A stretch of 40,019 nt of DNA from Streptomyces ipomoeae 91-03 (lineage in GTDB: Bacteria; Actinomycetota; Actinomycetes; Streptomycetales; Streptomycetaceae), in NCBI RefSeq assembly GCF_000317595.1, contig NZ_AEJC01000467.1:1-40019 (forward strand), read 5' to 3'. Of this stretch, positions 1 through 7,935 are shown piece by piece. Position numbers and translations under genes: made by a program. Numbering within the stretch: position 1 is the stretch's first letter; each line of letters starts with the position of its first letter. The notes under the pieces were generated by a model. That model searched no databases. It saw nothing but the letters and a program-made list of their open reading frames with translations, and was not told the origin of the DNA.

Positions 1-51
1 GCGAGCCCGGCGCCTTCTGCGTTCCCGCGCGTGCTGACTTGGTGCTGAGTT

Positions 52-633
52 CTAGTTGCTCCGCGACGGAGTGAGCTTGTCGAGGTCCAGGCTGATCTCG
101 AAGGGCACGGGGCGCTTCAAGGTGCCCCGGAAGATGCCGGCAGGTGCATAGGCGCCGGTCGGTTCGTCGAGTTCGTAGACGTGGACGACGGGGGCGCCGT
201 TCTCTTCCTCGATGCACCAGAAGTGCGGGATGCCGGCCTCCGCGTACTTGCGGAGCTTGACCGTACGGTCCCGGTGCGCGGACTCGGGTGAGACGACCTC
301 GATGACGAGTCTCACCTCGTCCGGCGCGAACCAGGTGCGGTCTTTGTCGTAGTCGGCCGTCGTCACCAGCAGATCCGGTTCGGGCCGGTTTCGCTCGTCG
401 AGCTTTATGGTCATCCCGCGGCCGACCCTGACATCGCCGGGCGCCTGCTCCATGAGAGCGACGGTCAGCATGGTGACGAGGTGGCCGTGCCACCACCTCT
501 GCGGCGACATCATGAAGACAAGCGCTCCGTCGATCAGCTCGGTGTGGCGGGGTGCCTCGGGGAGGCGGTCCAGGTCCTCCGCGAACCAGCCCTCCTCGCG
601 CGGCGGGCGCATCCAGTCGGGCAGAGCGGTCAT
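52..633 (-). CDS. Uma2-family (DUF820) putative endonuclease
   Basis: A 193-residue protein with the typical Uma2/DUF820 pattern: an ELIDGALVF strand near residue 33, the acidic RPEPDLLV motif near residue 83, the IEVVSPES motif near residue 111, then a KLRKYAEAGIPHFWCIE segment. In this PD-(D/E)XK-like fold the Asp of PDL, the Glu of IEV and the following Lys are the presumed metal-binding nuclease residues, and all are present. Length is normal for the family, whose members are abundant in Streptomyces and mostly uncharacterised. It stands alone, and its start lies 361 bp from the next gene. The cellular target is unknown; the nuclease role is inferred from the fold only. Confidence 0.88.
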   Translation of the reverse strand: MTALPDWMRPPREEGWFAEDLDRLPEAPRHTELIDGALVFMMSPQRWWHGHLVTMLTVALMEQAPGDVRVGRGMTIKLDERNRPEPDLLVTTADYDKDRTWFAPDEVRLVIEVVSPESAHRDRTVKLRKYAEAGIPHFWCIEEENGAPVVHVYELDEPTGAYAPAGIFRGTLKRPVPFEISLDLDKLTPSRSN

Positions 634-994
634 GGCTCAACCGTAGCGATTCGACGAGGCCCGGGCCACGAGATCGTCAACGGCGACCGGGGCATGAACT
701 CCACCATGTCGCTGACCTGGGGAAATCGAAACCGCGCCGGAGATGCGGCCAGCGGCGCCGGATCGGTTCGGACCGACGCCGACCATTCACCGTCGTCCTC
801 CCACAACGTCTTTCTCTCATACGGCCTCGTGGGCGGCGCCGGTCGGACTGGGAAACGAGGGCCGTGGCGTTGACCCCCGTCGGGTCGCCTCCGGCTCAGT
901 CGGCTTCAATGCATCGAGGTCAGGGGCGAAGAGCATTTTCGCGCCGTTGGGGATCACGATCACTGTGGCGCAGAGGTGTCCGCCGCAGCCGGCG
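634..994. other. Intergenic region, no gene recognised
   Basis: These 361 bp lie between the start of the Uma2 gene and the end of the DUF6223-like gene. Short open frames occur here but run out of the flanking genes in other frames, and none resembles a protein family. The promoter of the Uma2 gene should lie in the left part. No clear -10/-35 pair, RNA gene or repeat was seen. Confidence 0.5.
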
Positions 995-1417
995 TCAGCC
1001 CGTGCGGCGGGAGCGGGTCAGCGCCAGCCCGCCGAGGGCCGTGCCGATCAGCCCCACCAGCATGGCCACGTAGGCCCCGCCCAGCCCGTTGCCCGTGCCG
1101 AGTCCACCGTCGGCGGTGGCCGCGACCAGCACGCCGAGGGCCATGCCGATCAGTCCCGCCACCATGGCCGCCACGGCCCCCAGTGATCCGTTGGCAGCGC
1201 CGAGACGACCGGTCGGGCGGGCCAGCGCCAGCCAGGCGACACTTACGCCGGCCAGCCCCAGCAGCGCGCCCGTCGCGGACCCGAGTCGTCCGAGGCTGAA
1301 GTCGTGGAAACCGGCGGCGACCGGCTGGACCGAGGAGTGCGCGGCGGACGGCGCGGCAAGCGCGATGCCTCCGAGCAGGGCGGCTGCGGCGGCGGCAAGC
1401 AGGCGACGAACAGACAT
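995..1417 (-). CDS. Small exported/membrane protein, DUF6223-like
   Basis: A 140-residue protein with an N-terminal signal-like segment (MSVRRLLAAAAAALLGGIAL, then an APSAAH cleavage-like site near residue 25). Three Gly/Ala-rich hydrophobic helices follow, around residues 45-65, 75-98 and 108-132, with an SRRTG tail. It resembles the actinobacterial DUF6223 family, whose function is unknown. The ATG at 1417 is chosen over an upstream TTG because an AAGGAGC ribosome site (minus strand, 1424-1430) lies about 7 bases upstream. It is divergent from the histidine kinase gene, with 227 bp between the two starts, so it may be a target or membrane partner of that system; this is inference from position. 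Confidence 0.75.
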   Translation of the reverse strand: MSVRRLLAAAAAALLGGIALAAPSAAHSSVQPVAAGFHDFSLGRLGSATGALLGLAGVSVAWLALARPTGRLGAANGSLGAVAAMVAGLIGMALGVLVAATADGGLGTGNGLGGAYVAMLVGLIGTALGGLALTRSRRTG

Positions 1418-1644
1418 CAACGGGCTCCTTCTCTTCCTGTGATCCCGCGATCGGGTGTCGCCTGAGCATGTCCGCCGGACCCGTCCCCGGTCGTCCGGCG
1501 GACGCAGACGCTTCGGGCTGCCGCCGATGCCGCATCCGGCTACAGCGGTCGCCGCGGGAGACGCGAAAGTACTGCGTGCGCGGTAGCCGGTCGCTCGTCC
1601 CCAAGAGGGACCCGCCCGTGCCGGCAGCCCGCTAGGGTGCGCGC

Positions 1645-2772
1645 ATGAGTGCAGGTGAGCCCGGTGACCGGGCCCGTCTCGGAGACTGGGTCATCGCCGT
1701 CGGCGTAGCGGCGACGCTGCTGGTCACCGGGCTGTCCGGGCAGCGTTCCGCCGCGGCCCTCGATCCGCTCGGCTACGCGCTGCTGACGGTCGGCGGGCTG
1801 GCTCTGGCCGCGCGCCGCCGGGCTCCGGTCGCCGTCCTGGCCGTCACCGGGCTGTGCGCGGTGGGTTACCAGGCGGTCGGTTTCGATGTGCCTGCTGTCG
1901 CGTACCTGTTCGCGGTGTACGCGGCCGTGCGCGCGGGACACCGCACCGCCACGGTGGCGGCGAGCGTGGCCATGCTGGGCATGCTCCCGCTCGCGGCCCT
2001 GACCTCGGGCTCGCACGACACGGGCGAGGCGTTCGCGCAGGCCAGAGGCGCCCTGGAGCTGGCCTGGCTGATCGCGGCCGGCGCCGCGGGTGAGGCGCTG
2101 CGGCAGGCCGAGCGGCGGGCGGACGAGGCCGAGCGCACCCGGGAGGAGACCGCGCGGCGGCGCGCCGACGAGGAGCGGCTGCACATCGCGCGGGAACTGC
2201 ACGATTCGCTCACCCACCAGATCTCGGTCATCAAGGTGCAGGCCGAAGTCGCCGTCCACGTGGCCCGTAAGCGTGGCGAACAGGTGCCGGAGGCGCTGCT
2301 GGCGATCCAGGAGGCCGGTCGCGAGGCGAGCCGGGAGCTGCGCGCGACCCTGGAGGCGCTGCGCGACGACGACACCGCCCCGCCGCGTGGGCTCGACCAC
2401 GTCCCGGAGCTGGTGGAACGAGCGAGTAAGGCCGGCCTGGAGGCAACGCTGACGATCGAGGGGCAGCGGCACGATGTGCCGGCGGCGGTGGGCCGGACCG
2501 TCTACCGGATCGTTCAGGAGGCGCTGACCAACATCGCCCGTCACGCGGACGCCGGCACGGCGTCGGTCCGGATCGACTGTCGTCCGGACGCCCTGGCCTT
2601 ACGCATCGATGACGACGGCAAGGCCACACCCGCCGCCGCGCCGACGCCCGGCGTCGGGCTGCTCGGGATGCGCGAACGCGTCACCGCCCTCGGTGGCCGG
2701 CTGCTTGCACAACCGCGTGGCGAGGGTGGCTTCACCGTCCAGGCCGAACTCCCCCTGGACCGCACGGCATGA
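1645..2772 (+). CDS. Sensor histidine kinase, NarL-partner (HisKA_3) type
   Basis: A 375-residue kinase. Residues 14-150 hold four or five hydrophobic segments with almost no extracytoplasmic loop, so it probably senses a signal in or at the membrane. A charged coiled coil (residues 150-178) leads to the HisKA_3 dimerisation motif IARELHDSLTHQIS with the phospho-acceptor His near residue 186. The ATPase domain shows the N box (IVQEALTNIARHA), a G1-like DDDGK and the G2 motif GVGLLGMRERV, and so looks complete. The stop codon overlaps the response regulator start by four bases (ATGA), so the two are translationally coupled. The stimulus is unknown. Confidence 0.95.
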   Translation: MSAGEPGDRARLGDWVIAVGVAATLLVTGLSGQRSAAALDPLGYALLTVGGLALAARRRAPVAVLAVTGLCAVGYQAVGFDVPAVAYLFAVYAAVRAGHRTATVAASVAMLGMLPLAALTSGSHDTGEAFAQARGALELAWLIAAGAAGEALRQAERRADEAERTREETARRRADEERLHIARELHDSLTHQISVIKVQAEVAVHVARKRGEQVPEALLAIQEAGREASRELRATLEALRDDDTAPPRGLDHVPELVERASKAGLEATLTIEGQRHDVPAAVGRTVYRIVQEALTNIARHADAGTASVRIDCRPDALALRIDDDGKATPAAAPTPGVGLLGMRERVTALGGRLLAQPRGEGGFTVQAELPLDRTA

Positions 2773-3431
2773 TCCGTGTCCTGCTGGTCGACGACCAGCC
2801 GCTCATTCGCAGCGGATTCCGCGCGCTCCTCGATCTCGAGGACGACATCGAGGTGGTCGCCGAGGCCGCCGACGGCGGCGAGGGCCTGGAACTCGCCGAA
2901 AAGCACCTGCCCGACGTCGCGCTCGTCGACATCCAGATGCCCGTCATCGACGGCATCGAGGTGACCCGACGCATCGCCGCGGACCCCGCCATGGCCGGGG
3001 TGCACGTCGTCATTCTGACCAACTACGGCTTGGACGAATACGTCTTCGACGGGCTGCGCGCCGGCGCCGCCGGATTCCTGGTCAAGGACATCGTGCCGGA
3101 AGACTTCCTGCACGCCGTACGCGTCGCCGCGCGCGGCGACGCCCTGCTCGCTCCTTCCATCACCCGCAAACTGATCCACCGGTACGTCACCCAGCCCCTC
3201 CTCACCGGCACCGACACGAGGTTGGCAGAGCTGACCAGCCGTGAACGCGAGGCCGTCGTCCTGGTCGCGCGGGGCCTGTCCAACGAGGAGATCGCGAGCC
3301 GTCTGGTGATCAGCCCGCTGACGGCGAAAACCCACATCAACCGGGCCATGGCCAAGCTCCATGCCCGTGACCGGGCCCAACTCGTGGTCCTCGCCTATGA
3401 ATCCGGCCTGGTGTCCCCGTGCGATTCCTGA
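2769..3431 (+). CDS. Response regulator, NarL/FixJ (LuxR) family
   Basis: A 220-residue regulator and cognate partner of the kinase just upstream. The receiver domain has the acidic pair DD at residues 8-9, phospho-acceptor Asp54 in VDIQMP, switch Thr84 and Lys106 in FLVKD. The DNA-binding domain (about 152-205) has the GerE/LuxR pattern LTSREREAVVLVARGLSNEE followed by a recognition helix PLTAKTHINRAMAKL. All key residues are present. The target promoters are not visible; the divergent DUF6223-like gene and the small membrane gene at 3606 are the nearest candidates. Confidence 0.96.
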   Translation: MIRVLLVDDQPLIRSGFRALLDLEDDIEVVAEAADGGEGLELAEKHLPDVALVDIQMPVIDGIEVTRRIAADPAMAGVHVVILTNYGLDEYVFDGLRAGAAGFLVKDIVPEDFLHAVRVAARGDALLAPSITRKLIHRYVTQPLLTGTDTRLAELTSREREAVVLVARGLSNEEIASRLVISPLTAKTHINRAMAKLHARDRAQLVVLAYESGLVSPCDS

Positions 3432-3605
3432 CTCCGAAGAGGGCTTGCACCTGCTCGCCTCGTGGGCCGCCTCCCACGAAGCCGGACGCACCCTGGCTGG
3501 TTCCTGTACGGGTCCGTGGTGATCCGTACCGGTATGGGGTGTTGATCTCCCGGCAGGGGAAGGCCTTGGTCAGACAGGCCGTCAGGCCGTGGAGAGGGGG
3601 GTCAC

Positions 3606-3779
3606 ATGTGGGTGGCGTTGGCGTTTCTCGGCGTGCTCCTGGTGTTCAACGGTGAGTTTCGAGTGCTGGCGGTGGCCGCCGGGGTGCTGCTGATCTGGCT
3701 CGGTCACAAGAGGAGCAGCGCGTTGTTGCAGGCGGTCGGTGCGGGCTTCCTCGCCATTTTGCTGTTCGCGGTGTTCTGA
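3606..3779 (+). CDS. 57-residue hydrophobic membrane peptide
   Basis: A short reading frame from an ATG preceded by a strong purine-rich ribosome site (GAGAGGGGG, ending about 5 bases upstream). It encodes a peptide that is almost wholly hydrophobic: MWVALAFLGVLLVF, a short NGEFR turn, LAVAAGVLLIWLG, a basic HKRSS turn, then QAVGAGFLAILLFAVF. This predicts two or three membrane helices with a basic loop. Third codon positions are mostly G or C, as in real genes here. It is 174 bp downstream of the response regulator on the same strand and ends 26 bp before the end of the convergent PLP-enzyme gene. Function unknown. Confidence 0.6.
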   Translation: MWVALAFLGVLLVFNGEFRVLAVAAGVLLIWLGHKRSSALLQAVGAGFLAILLFAVF

Positions 3780-3805
3780 CCGCTTCCGACCCGCGACCAA
3801 TGTCC

Positions 3806-4912
3806 TCAGCCCGCCGCCAACCCCGTCTTCAGCCCCGCCCCGCACAACGGCACCACCGCCGTACGACCCCCGAGGGCGCCCTCGCGTACGGCGGCCCAGC
3901 AGGCCACGCCGGTGGATTCGACGTACAGGCCGCGGGAGGCCAGGTCGCGTTGGGCGTGGCGGATCTGGTCCTCGGTCACGGTGAGGAAGGTGCCGCCTGA
4001 GTCGCGGACGGCGCGGAGGATCTGGCGGGCGCGGGGCGGACGGGGGATGGCGATGCCCTCGGCGAAGGTGGGGGCCATGGGGGTGGCGCCGATGAGGTCG
4101 TCGGCGCCCTCGGCGAAGGCGTGGGCCAAGGGGGCGACCGCCGCGGACTGTACGGCGACGAGTGCGGGGCGGCGGTCGATGAGCCCCGCCGTGTGCAGTT
4201 CCGCGATGGCGAGGGCCGCGCCCAGCAGCAGCGTGCCGTTGCCGACCGGGACGACGATCACCTCCGGGAGCCGGCCGCCGAGGTCCTCCCAGAGTTCGTG
4301 CGCGTAGGTCTTCGTACCGTGCAGGAAGTAGGGGTTGTAGACGTGGGAGGCGTAGAAGACGCCGTCGGCGTCGGCCGCCTCGCGGGCCGCGCTCGCCGTC
4401 GCCTCCCGGTCGCCGTCGACGATCTCCAGCCGCGCGCCGTGCGCCTCGATCTGCTCCAGCTTCTTGGCAGACGTACCGGCGGGGACGTACACCGTGCAGG
4501 GCAGCGCGGCCCGCGCGCAGTACGCGGCGATCGCCGTCCCCGCGTTGCCGCTGCTGTCGGCGACGACCCGGCTGGGCCCGAGCCGCAGCGCCAGTTCGGC
4601 GAGGAGCACCGCGCCCCGGTCCTTGAAGGACAGCGTCGGCATCAGGAAGTCGAGCTTGGCCGAGACACCGTCCTTCAGCTCGACGAGCGGGGTGCGGCCC
4701 TCGCCCAGCGACACCGAGGGCGATGCGAGGGGGAGGCATTCCGCGTAGCGCCAGAGCGAGTTCACCCGGCCGGCCAGGGACTTGAGCGGGGCCGGGGTGG
4801 GCGCGAAGTCCAGGTCCAGCGGGCCGCGGCAGGCCGGGCAGCACCAGGCGAGAGAGGCGGCGGCGACGCGCGTGCCGTCCGTCGGACAGAAGCGATCCGG
4901 CAGAGGTGTCAT
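3806..4912 (-). CDS. PLP-dependent enzyme, threonine synthase-like
   Basis: A 368-residue fold-type II PLP enzyme. The N-terminus carries a zinc-ribbon-like pair (CPTDG at residue 9, CCPACRG at 24-30), as in threonine synthases of this class. The cofactor Lys is in SFKDRG (Lys97), and the phosphate-binding loop is SSGNAGTA. A VPVGNGTLLLGAALA segment and a C-terminal VPLCGAGLKTG complete the fold. Threonine synthase (O-phosphohomoserine to threonine) is the closest named activity, but an isolated copy with no thrB or hom neighbour may act on another amino acid. The ATG at 4912 is preferred because residues upstream of it (from a GTG at 4963) look non-conserved. Confidence 0.85.
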   Translation of the reverse strand: MTPLPDRFCPTDGTRVAAASLAWCCPACRGPLDLDFAPTPAPLKSLAGRVNSLWRYAECLPLASPSVSLGEGRTPLVELKDGVSAKLDFLMPTLSFKDRGAVLLAELALRLGPSRVVADSSGNAGTAIAAYCARAALPCTVYVPAGTSAKKLEQIEAHGARLEIVDGDREATASAAREAADADGVFYASHVYNPYFLHGTKTYAHELWEDLGGRLPEVIVVPVGNGTLLLGAALAIAELHTAGLIDRRPALVAVQSAAVAPLAHAFAEGADDLIGATPMAPTFAEGIAIPRPPRARQILRAVRDSGGTFLTVTEDQIRHAQRDLASRGLYVESTGVACWAAVREGALGGRTAVVPLCGAGLKTGLAAG

Positions 4913-5065
4913 GAACGCAGGGTAGTGGTGGTGGGCTGGTCGCGGTTTGTCATGAAGGGGCACGGTATTTCACGGCCCGGTACCGTCCTCGCCCGTCGCG
5001 TGCTTACCATGCGCCAAGTCGTACGTCAGTTCCCACTCCGCTCGGTGCAAGGAGTACGTGTACCC

Positions 5066-6289
5066 GTGGCCACACCCCCGCCCGTCGGGCCCCGGCCGTC
5101 TCATGACGGTGGCCCGTTTCCGCCCCAGGGGCAGCCGCAGTCCGTGCCCGGGCAGATATATCCGTACCAGGCGCAGCCCCAGCCCTGGGGCCAGGCGTGG
5201 GGGCGGACGTATCCGGCGCTTCAGCCGCCCCCAGCGGTCAACGGGCTCGCGATCGCCGCGCTCGTGTTCGGTCTGCTGTGCCTCCTGCCGGGCGTCGGGC
5301 TGCTTCTGGGCGTCGTCGCGCTCGTGCAGATCAGGAAGAAGGGTGAGCGCGGCAAGGGCATGGCCGTGGCCGGAATCGTACTGTCGACGATCGGCACGCT
5401 TCTGGTGACGCTCGCGTTCGCCACGGGCGGCGCACGCGACGCCTGGGACGGCTTCCGCGACGCGGCGAGCGGCGCGGGCACCACCTTCTCGGTGGAGAAG
5501 GGCGAGTGCTTCGACACACCGAGCGGCTCCCTGGAGGGCTACGCGTACGACGTCGACACCGTGCCGTGCGAAGGGGAGCACGACGCGGAGGTGTTCGCCG
5601 ACTTCTCGATGCCGGACGGCGGCTACCCGGGCGACGACGAGGTGACCGACGCCGCCGACGAGCAGTGCTACGCGCTCTCGGAGCTCTACGCCATGGACAG
5701 CTGGGCGCTCCCGGACGACGTCGACGTCTACTACTTCACGCCCACCCGGCAGAGCTGGCGGTACGGTGACCGCGAGATCACCTGCATGTTCGGCAACACG
5801 GACGCCGAGGGCGGCCTGACGGGCTCGTTGCGACAGGACGAGACGACCCTCGACGACGACCAGTTCGCGTTCCTGGAGGCCGACGCGATCCTGGACGACG
5901 CCCTCGACGGCGTACCCGACACGGAGTACGTCGAGGACGACCTCCCCGCGCACAAGGCGTGGGCCTCGCAGGTGGTACAGGCCCTGGAGGAACAGACGCG
6001 GACACTGCGCGCCCATGACTGGGAGCCCGACGCCGAGCGGGCGGTCGGCGACTACGCCGACGCCCTGGACCAGGCGCGCGAGGAATGGCGGGCGGCGAGC
6101 AAGGCGACCGACGCCGAGACCTTCAGCGACCACTGGAACAAGGCGCACCTCCTCACCGACGGCCCGAAGGCGGTCACCGCGCGCGAGGCCCTGGGGCTGG
6201 ACACCACACCGCCGACGTACGACGACGAGGGCACCGATGAGGACGGTGGAGCCGGCGGCGGAGGGGACGACTCCGGCGTGGAGGTGTGA
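5066..6289 (+). CDS. DUF4190 / septum-formation-like membrane protein
   Basis: A 407-residue protein starting at GTG 5066, with an AAGGAG ribosome site nine bases upstream. Residues 1-55 are Pro/Gln-rich and probably disordered. Residues 58-115 contain two helices in the DUF4190 pattern (NGLAIAALVFGLLCLLPGVG, then a Lys/Arg-rich turn and a GMAVAGIVLSTIGTLL helix). The extracytoplasmic part starts with FSVEKGECFDTP and includes PCEGEHDAEVFADF, DEQCYALS and ITCMFG, the four-Cys pattern of the septum-formation (Septum_form) domain. The C-terminal third is acidic and helical, with an Asp/Gly-rich tail. Such proteins are common in actinobacteria. A role at the cell envelope or septum is inferred from the domain name only. 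Confidence 0.82.
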   Translation: MATPPPVGPRPSHDGGPFPPQGQPQSVPGQIYPYQAQPQPWGQAWGRTYPALQPPPAVNGLAIAALVFGLLCLLPGVGLLLGVVALVQIRKKGERGKGMAVAGIVLSTIGTLLVTLAFATGGARDAWDGFRDAASGAGTTFSVEKGECFDTPSGSLEGYAYDVDTVPCEGEHDAEVFADFSMPDGGYPGDDEVTDAADEQCYALSELYAMDSWALPDDVDVYYFTPTRQSWRYGDREITCMFGNTDAEGGLTGSLRQDETTLDDDQFAFLEADAILDDALDGVPDTEYVEDDLPAHKAWASQVVQALEEQTRTLRAHDWEPDAERAVGDYADALDQAREEWRAASKATDAETFSDHWNKAHLLTDGPKAVTAREALGLDTTPPTYDDEGTDEDGGAGGGGDDSGVEV

Positions 6290-6407
6290 CGGCGCCCATA
6301 GCGGGGAGAAAGCGCCTGCGTAAAGCCCCTACCGGGCCCTTGTCATCACATCGAGTGATTCTCTGGCCTTTGCTTGCATGGCACAACCCACGGTTGCCAG
6401 GCTGTCG

Positions 6408-6427
6408 CTGTCTGTACAGCCAGACAG
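6408..6427. promoter_or_regulatory. Candidate operator upstream of the GntR gene
   Basis: A perfect 7-bp inverted repeat, CTGTCTG / CAGACAG, separated by six bases and ending 17 bp before the GTG start of the GntR regulator, just upstream of its ribosome site. A second imperfect dyad (CAACC-CAC-GGTTG) lies about 20 bp further upstream. GntR/UTRA regulators usually bind such short palindromes at their own promoters, so autoregulation is likely. This is inferred from position and symmetry. Confidence 0.55.
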
Positions 6428-6444
6428 CCAGATGGGAGCGGCCA

Positions 6445-7197
6445 GTGACTTTCGGTGAGCAGCCGGCGTACCTGCGTGTCGCGGGTGATCTCCGCAAGAA
6501 GATCGTGAACGGCTCGCTGCCACCGCACACCCGTCTTCCTTCCCAGGCCCGCATCCGCCAGGAATACGGCGTTTCGGACACCGTCGCGCTGGAGGCCCGC
6601 AAGGTGCTCATGGCCGAGGGGCTGGTGGAGGGCCGCTCCGGGTCGGGCACCTATGTGCGGGAGCGGCCGGTGCCGCGCCGGGTCGCCCGCTCCGGCTACC
6701 GGCCCGCCGGTGGGGCCACGCCCTTCCGGCAGGAGCAGGCCGACGCCACCGCGCGGGGCACCTGGGAGTCGCGCAGCGAGCAGGTCGAGGCGAGTGGCTG
6801 CATCGCCGAGCGGCTGGCCATCCAGCCCGGCGACCGTGTGATGTGCACCAAGTACACGTTCCGGGACGCCGGGGAGACCATGATGCTCTCCACCTCTTGG
6901 GAGCCCCTGGCCCTCACCGGCCGTACGCCGGTGATGCTTCCCGAGGAGGGTCCGCTCGGCGGCATGGGCGTCGTCGAGCGCATGGCCGCCATCGACGTCG
7001 TCGTCGACAACGTCACCGAGGAGGTCGGCGCCCGCCCCGGCCTCGCCGAGGAACTCCTCGTCCTGGGCGGCGTCCCCGGCCATGTCGTCCTCGTCGTCCA
7101 GCGCACGTACTACGCCTCCGGCCGCCCCGTGGAGACGGCGGACGTGGTGGTCCCGGCGGACCGGTACCGGGTGGCGTACCACTTGCCGGTGAAGTGA
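6445..7197 (+). CDS. GntR family (HutC/UTRA) transcription regulator
   Basis: A 250-residue regulator. Residues 1-75 form the winged helix-turn-helix: AYLRVAGDLRKKIVNGSLPP, LPSQARIRQEYGVS, then ARKVLMAEGLVEGRSGSGTYV. Residues 100-250 fit the UTRA ligand-binding fold, with an ARPGLAEELLVLG segment and the final PVETADVVVPADRYRVAYHL typical of HutC/YvoA members. The GTG at 6445 is chosen because a GGGAG site lies upstream and the homologous region begins there. The effector is unknown, and no metabolic operon is attached. A 14-bp sequence at its 3' end is duplicated across the stop codon (see 7183-7213). Confidence 0.92.
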   Translation: MTFGEQPAYLRVAGDLRKKIVNGSLPPHTRLPSQARIRQEYGVSDTVALEARKVLMAEGLVEGRSGSGTYVRERPVPRRVARSGYRPAGGATPFRQEQADATARGTWESRSEQVEASGCIAERLAIQPGDRVMCTKYTFRDAGETMMLSTSWEPLALTGRTPVMLPEEGPLGGMGVVERMAAIDVVVDNVTEEVGARPGLAEELLVLGGVPGHVVLVVQRTYYASGRPVETADVVVPADRYRVAYHLPVK

Positions 7198-7213
7198 GGT
7201 TGCCGGTGAAGTG
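7183..7213. repeat. Tandem duplication across the gntR stop codon
   Basis: The 14-bp sequence TTGCCGGTGAAGTG occurs at 7183-7196 and again at 7200-7213. The first copy contains the start of the TGA stop codon of the GntR gene. A looser third copy (CTGCCGGTGGGGTGA) follows about 20 bp later. This looks like a recent slippage or duplication event that left the reading frame and stop intact. Confidence 0.8.
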
Positions 7214-7606
7214 GGGGCGGGGCACCTGCCGGTGGGGTGAACGGGGCTGAAGTGACGGCGGTGGCTCGCCCGTTCGGGAGGCCGACCGCCGTCGTGCGTG
7301 CCGGACGGTGACGCGGGTACGGGTCAAGTCGCCCTTGTCGAGGGAGAGTTGGAGCTGCCGGGTCTTCCGGGGTGTCCGAACGCAGTTCGAATTCGGTCGT
7401 TCTCGGTGTCGGAGCGGCATGGCGTCCGGCAGCGTCCCGCTTCGTCCTGATCCCCCTGGTTCGCTGCTCGTTGAGGCGCAGAGGGGCGCGCGGGTAGTGA
7501 TCGACGGCGCGTTCGACGGGGCGCGCCGCCTCCATCTTGGCTGGTTGCGTACCTCTTTGTGAAAACGCGGATTCGCTGCGTGAAGGTAAGGCGTACGCTC
7601 GGGCAT
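7198..7606. other. Intergenic region downstream of gntR
   Basis: About 400 bp between the GntR gene and the SPOR-like unit. An 84-codon open frame at 7308-7562 has no recognisable protein features and a poor ribosome site, so it was not called. The last 50 bp are comparatively AT-rich and probably hold the promoter of the SPOR-like gene, but no convincing -10/-35 pair could be fixed. Confidence 0.5.
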
Positions 7607-7702
7607 ATGCGCATTGCGGTTTCCTTGGATGACGGGGCTCGACGGGAGCCGGTGGTGGGACCTGGGCGCACCGGGGTGGGAAGGGGCGGTGGGGCTCGAT
7701 GA
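7607..7702 (+). CDS. Possible 31-codon leader ORF coupled to the SPOR-like gene
   Basis: A short frame starting MRIAVSLDDGARREPV, then a Gly/Arg-rich stretch, ending at a TGA that overlaps the ATG of the SPOR-like gene by four bases (ATGA at 7699-7702). The overlap is the arrangement used for translational coupling elsewhere in this window. A GAAGGTAAGG stretch lies about 16 bases upstream, rather far for a ribosome site. It may be a leader peptide or chance, and the composition gives no functional hint. Confidence 0.3.
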   Translation: MRIAVSLDDGARREPVVGPGRTGVGRGGGAR

Positions 7703-7890
7703 ACGACGGCACGATCACGCTCTCCTGGCTCGTCATAAGGCAGGACGACAACGGCAACCGCTACCGGGTGGGCAGGTACGCGACCCGCGCGGAGGCGCAG
7801 AAGATCGCGGACAGCCTCGACAGCCGGGGGCACAAGCAGCTCTACTGGGTCGAGCGCATCGGGCAGAACGGTCGGAGCGGGAGTAAGTGA
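7699..7890 (+). CDS. Small SPOR-like domain protein
   Basis: A 63-residue protein: MNDGTITLSWLVIRQDDNGN, then YRVGRYATRAEAQKIADSLDSRGHKQLYWVERI. The pattern of a beta strand with G-x-Y/F, an alpha helix RAEAQKIADSLDSRG, and a final strand with YWVE resembles one SPOR/RNP-fold repeat. Streptomyces genomes carry many such stand-alone small SPOR-like proteins. There is no signal peptide, so it is probably cytoplasmic. A GGGGCGGTGGGG stretch precedes the ATG. Function unknown; classical SPOR domains bind septal peptidoglycan, but that needs export, which is not seen here. Confidence 0.75.
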   Translation: MNDGTITLSWLVIRQDDNGNRYRVGRYATRAEAQKIADSLDSRGHKQLYWVERIGQNGRSGSK

Positions 7891-7935
7891 ACGACTCCGC
7901 CCGGCGGGCGTGCCCGCTCCCGTAGGCTCCCGCGC

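Noticed and set aside
4121..5065. Upstream in-frame extension of the DUF4190/septum-like protein
   Set aside because: This part is antisense to the PLP enzyme. A GTG with a good ribosome site at 5066 marks the start of the sequence that fits the family.
7308..7562. An 84-codon frame downstream of gntR
   Set aside because: Poor ribosome site, odd amino-acid composition and no recognisable features.
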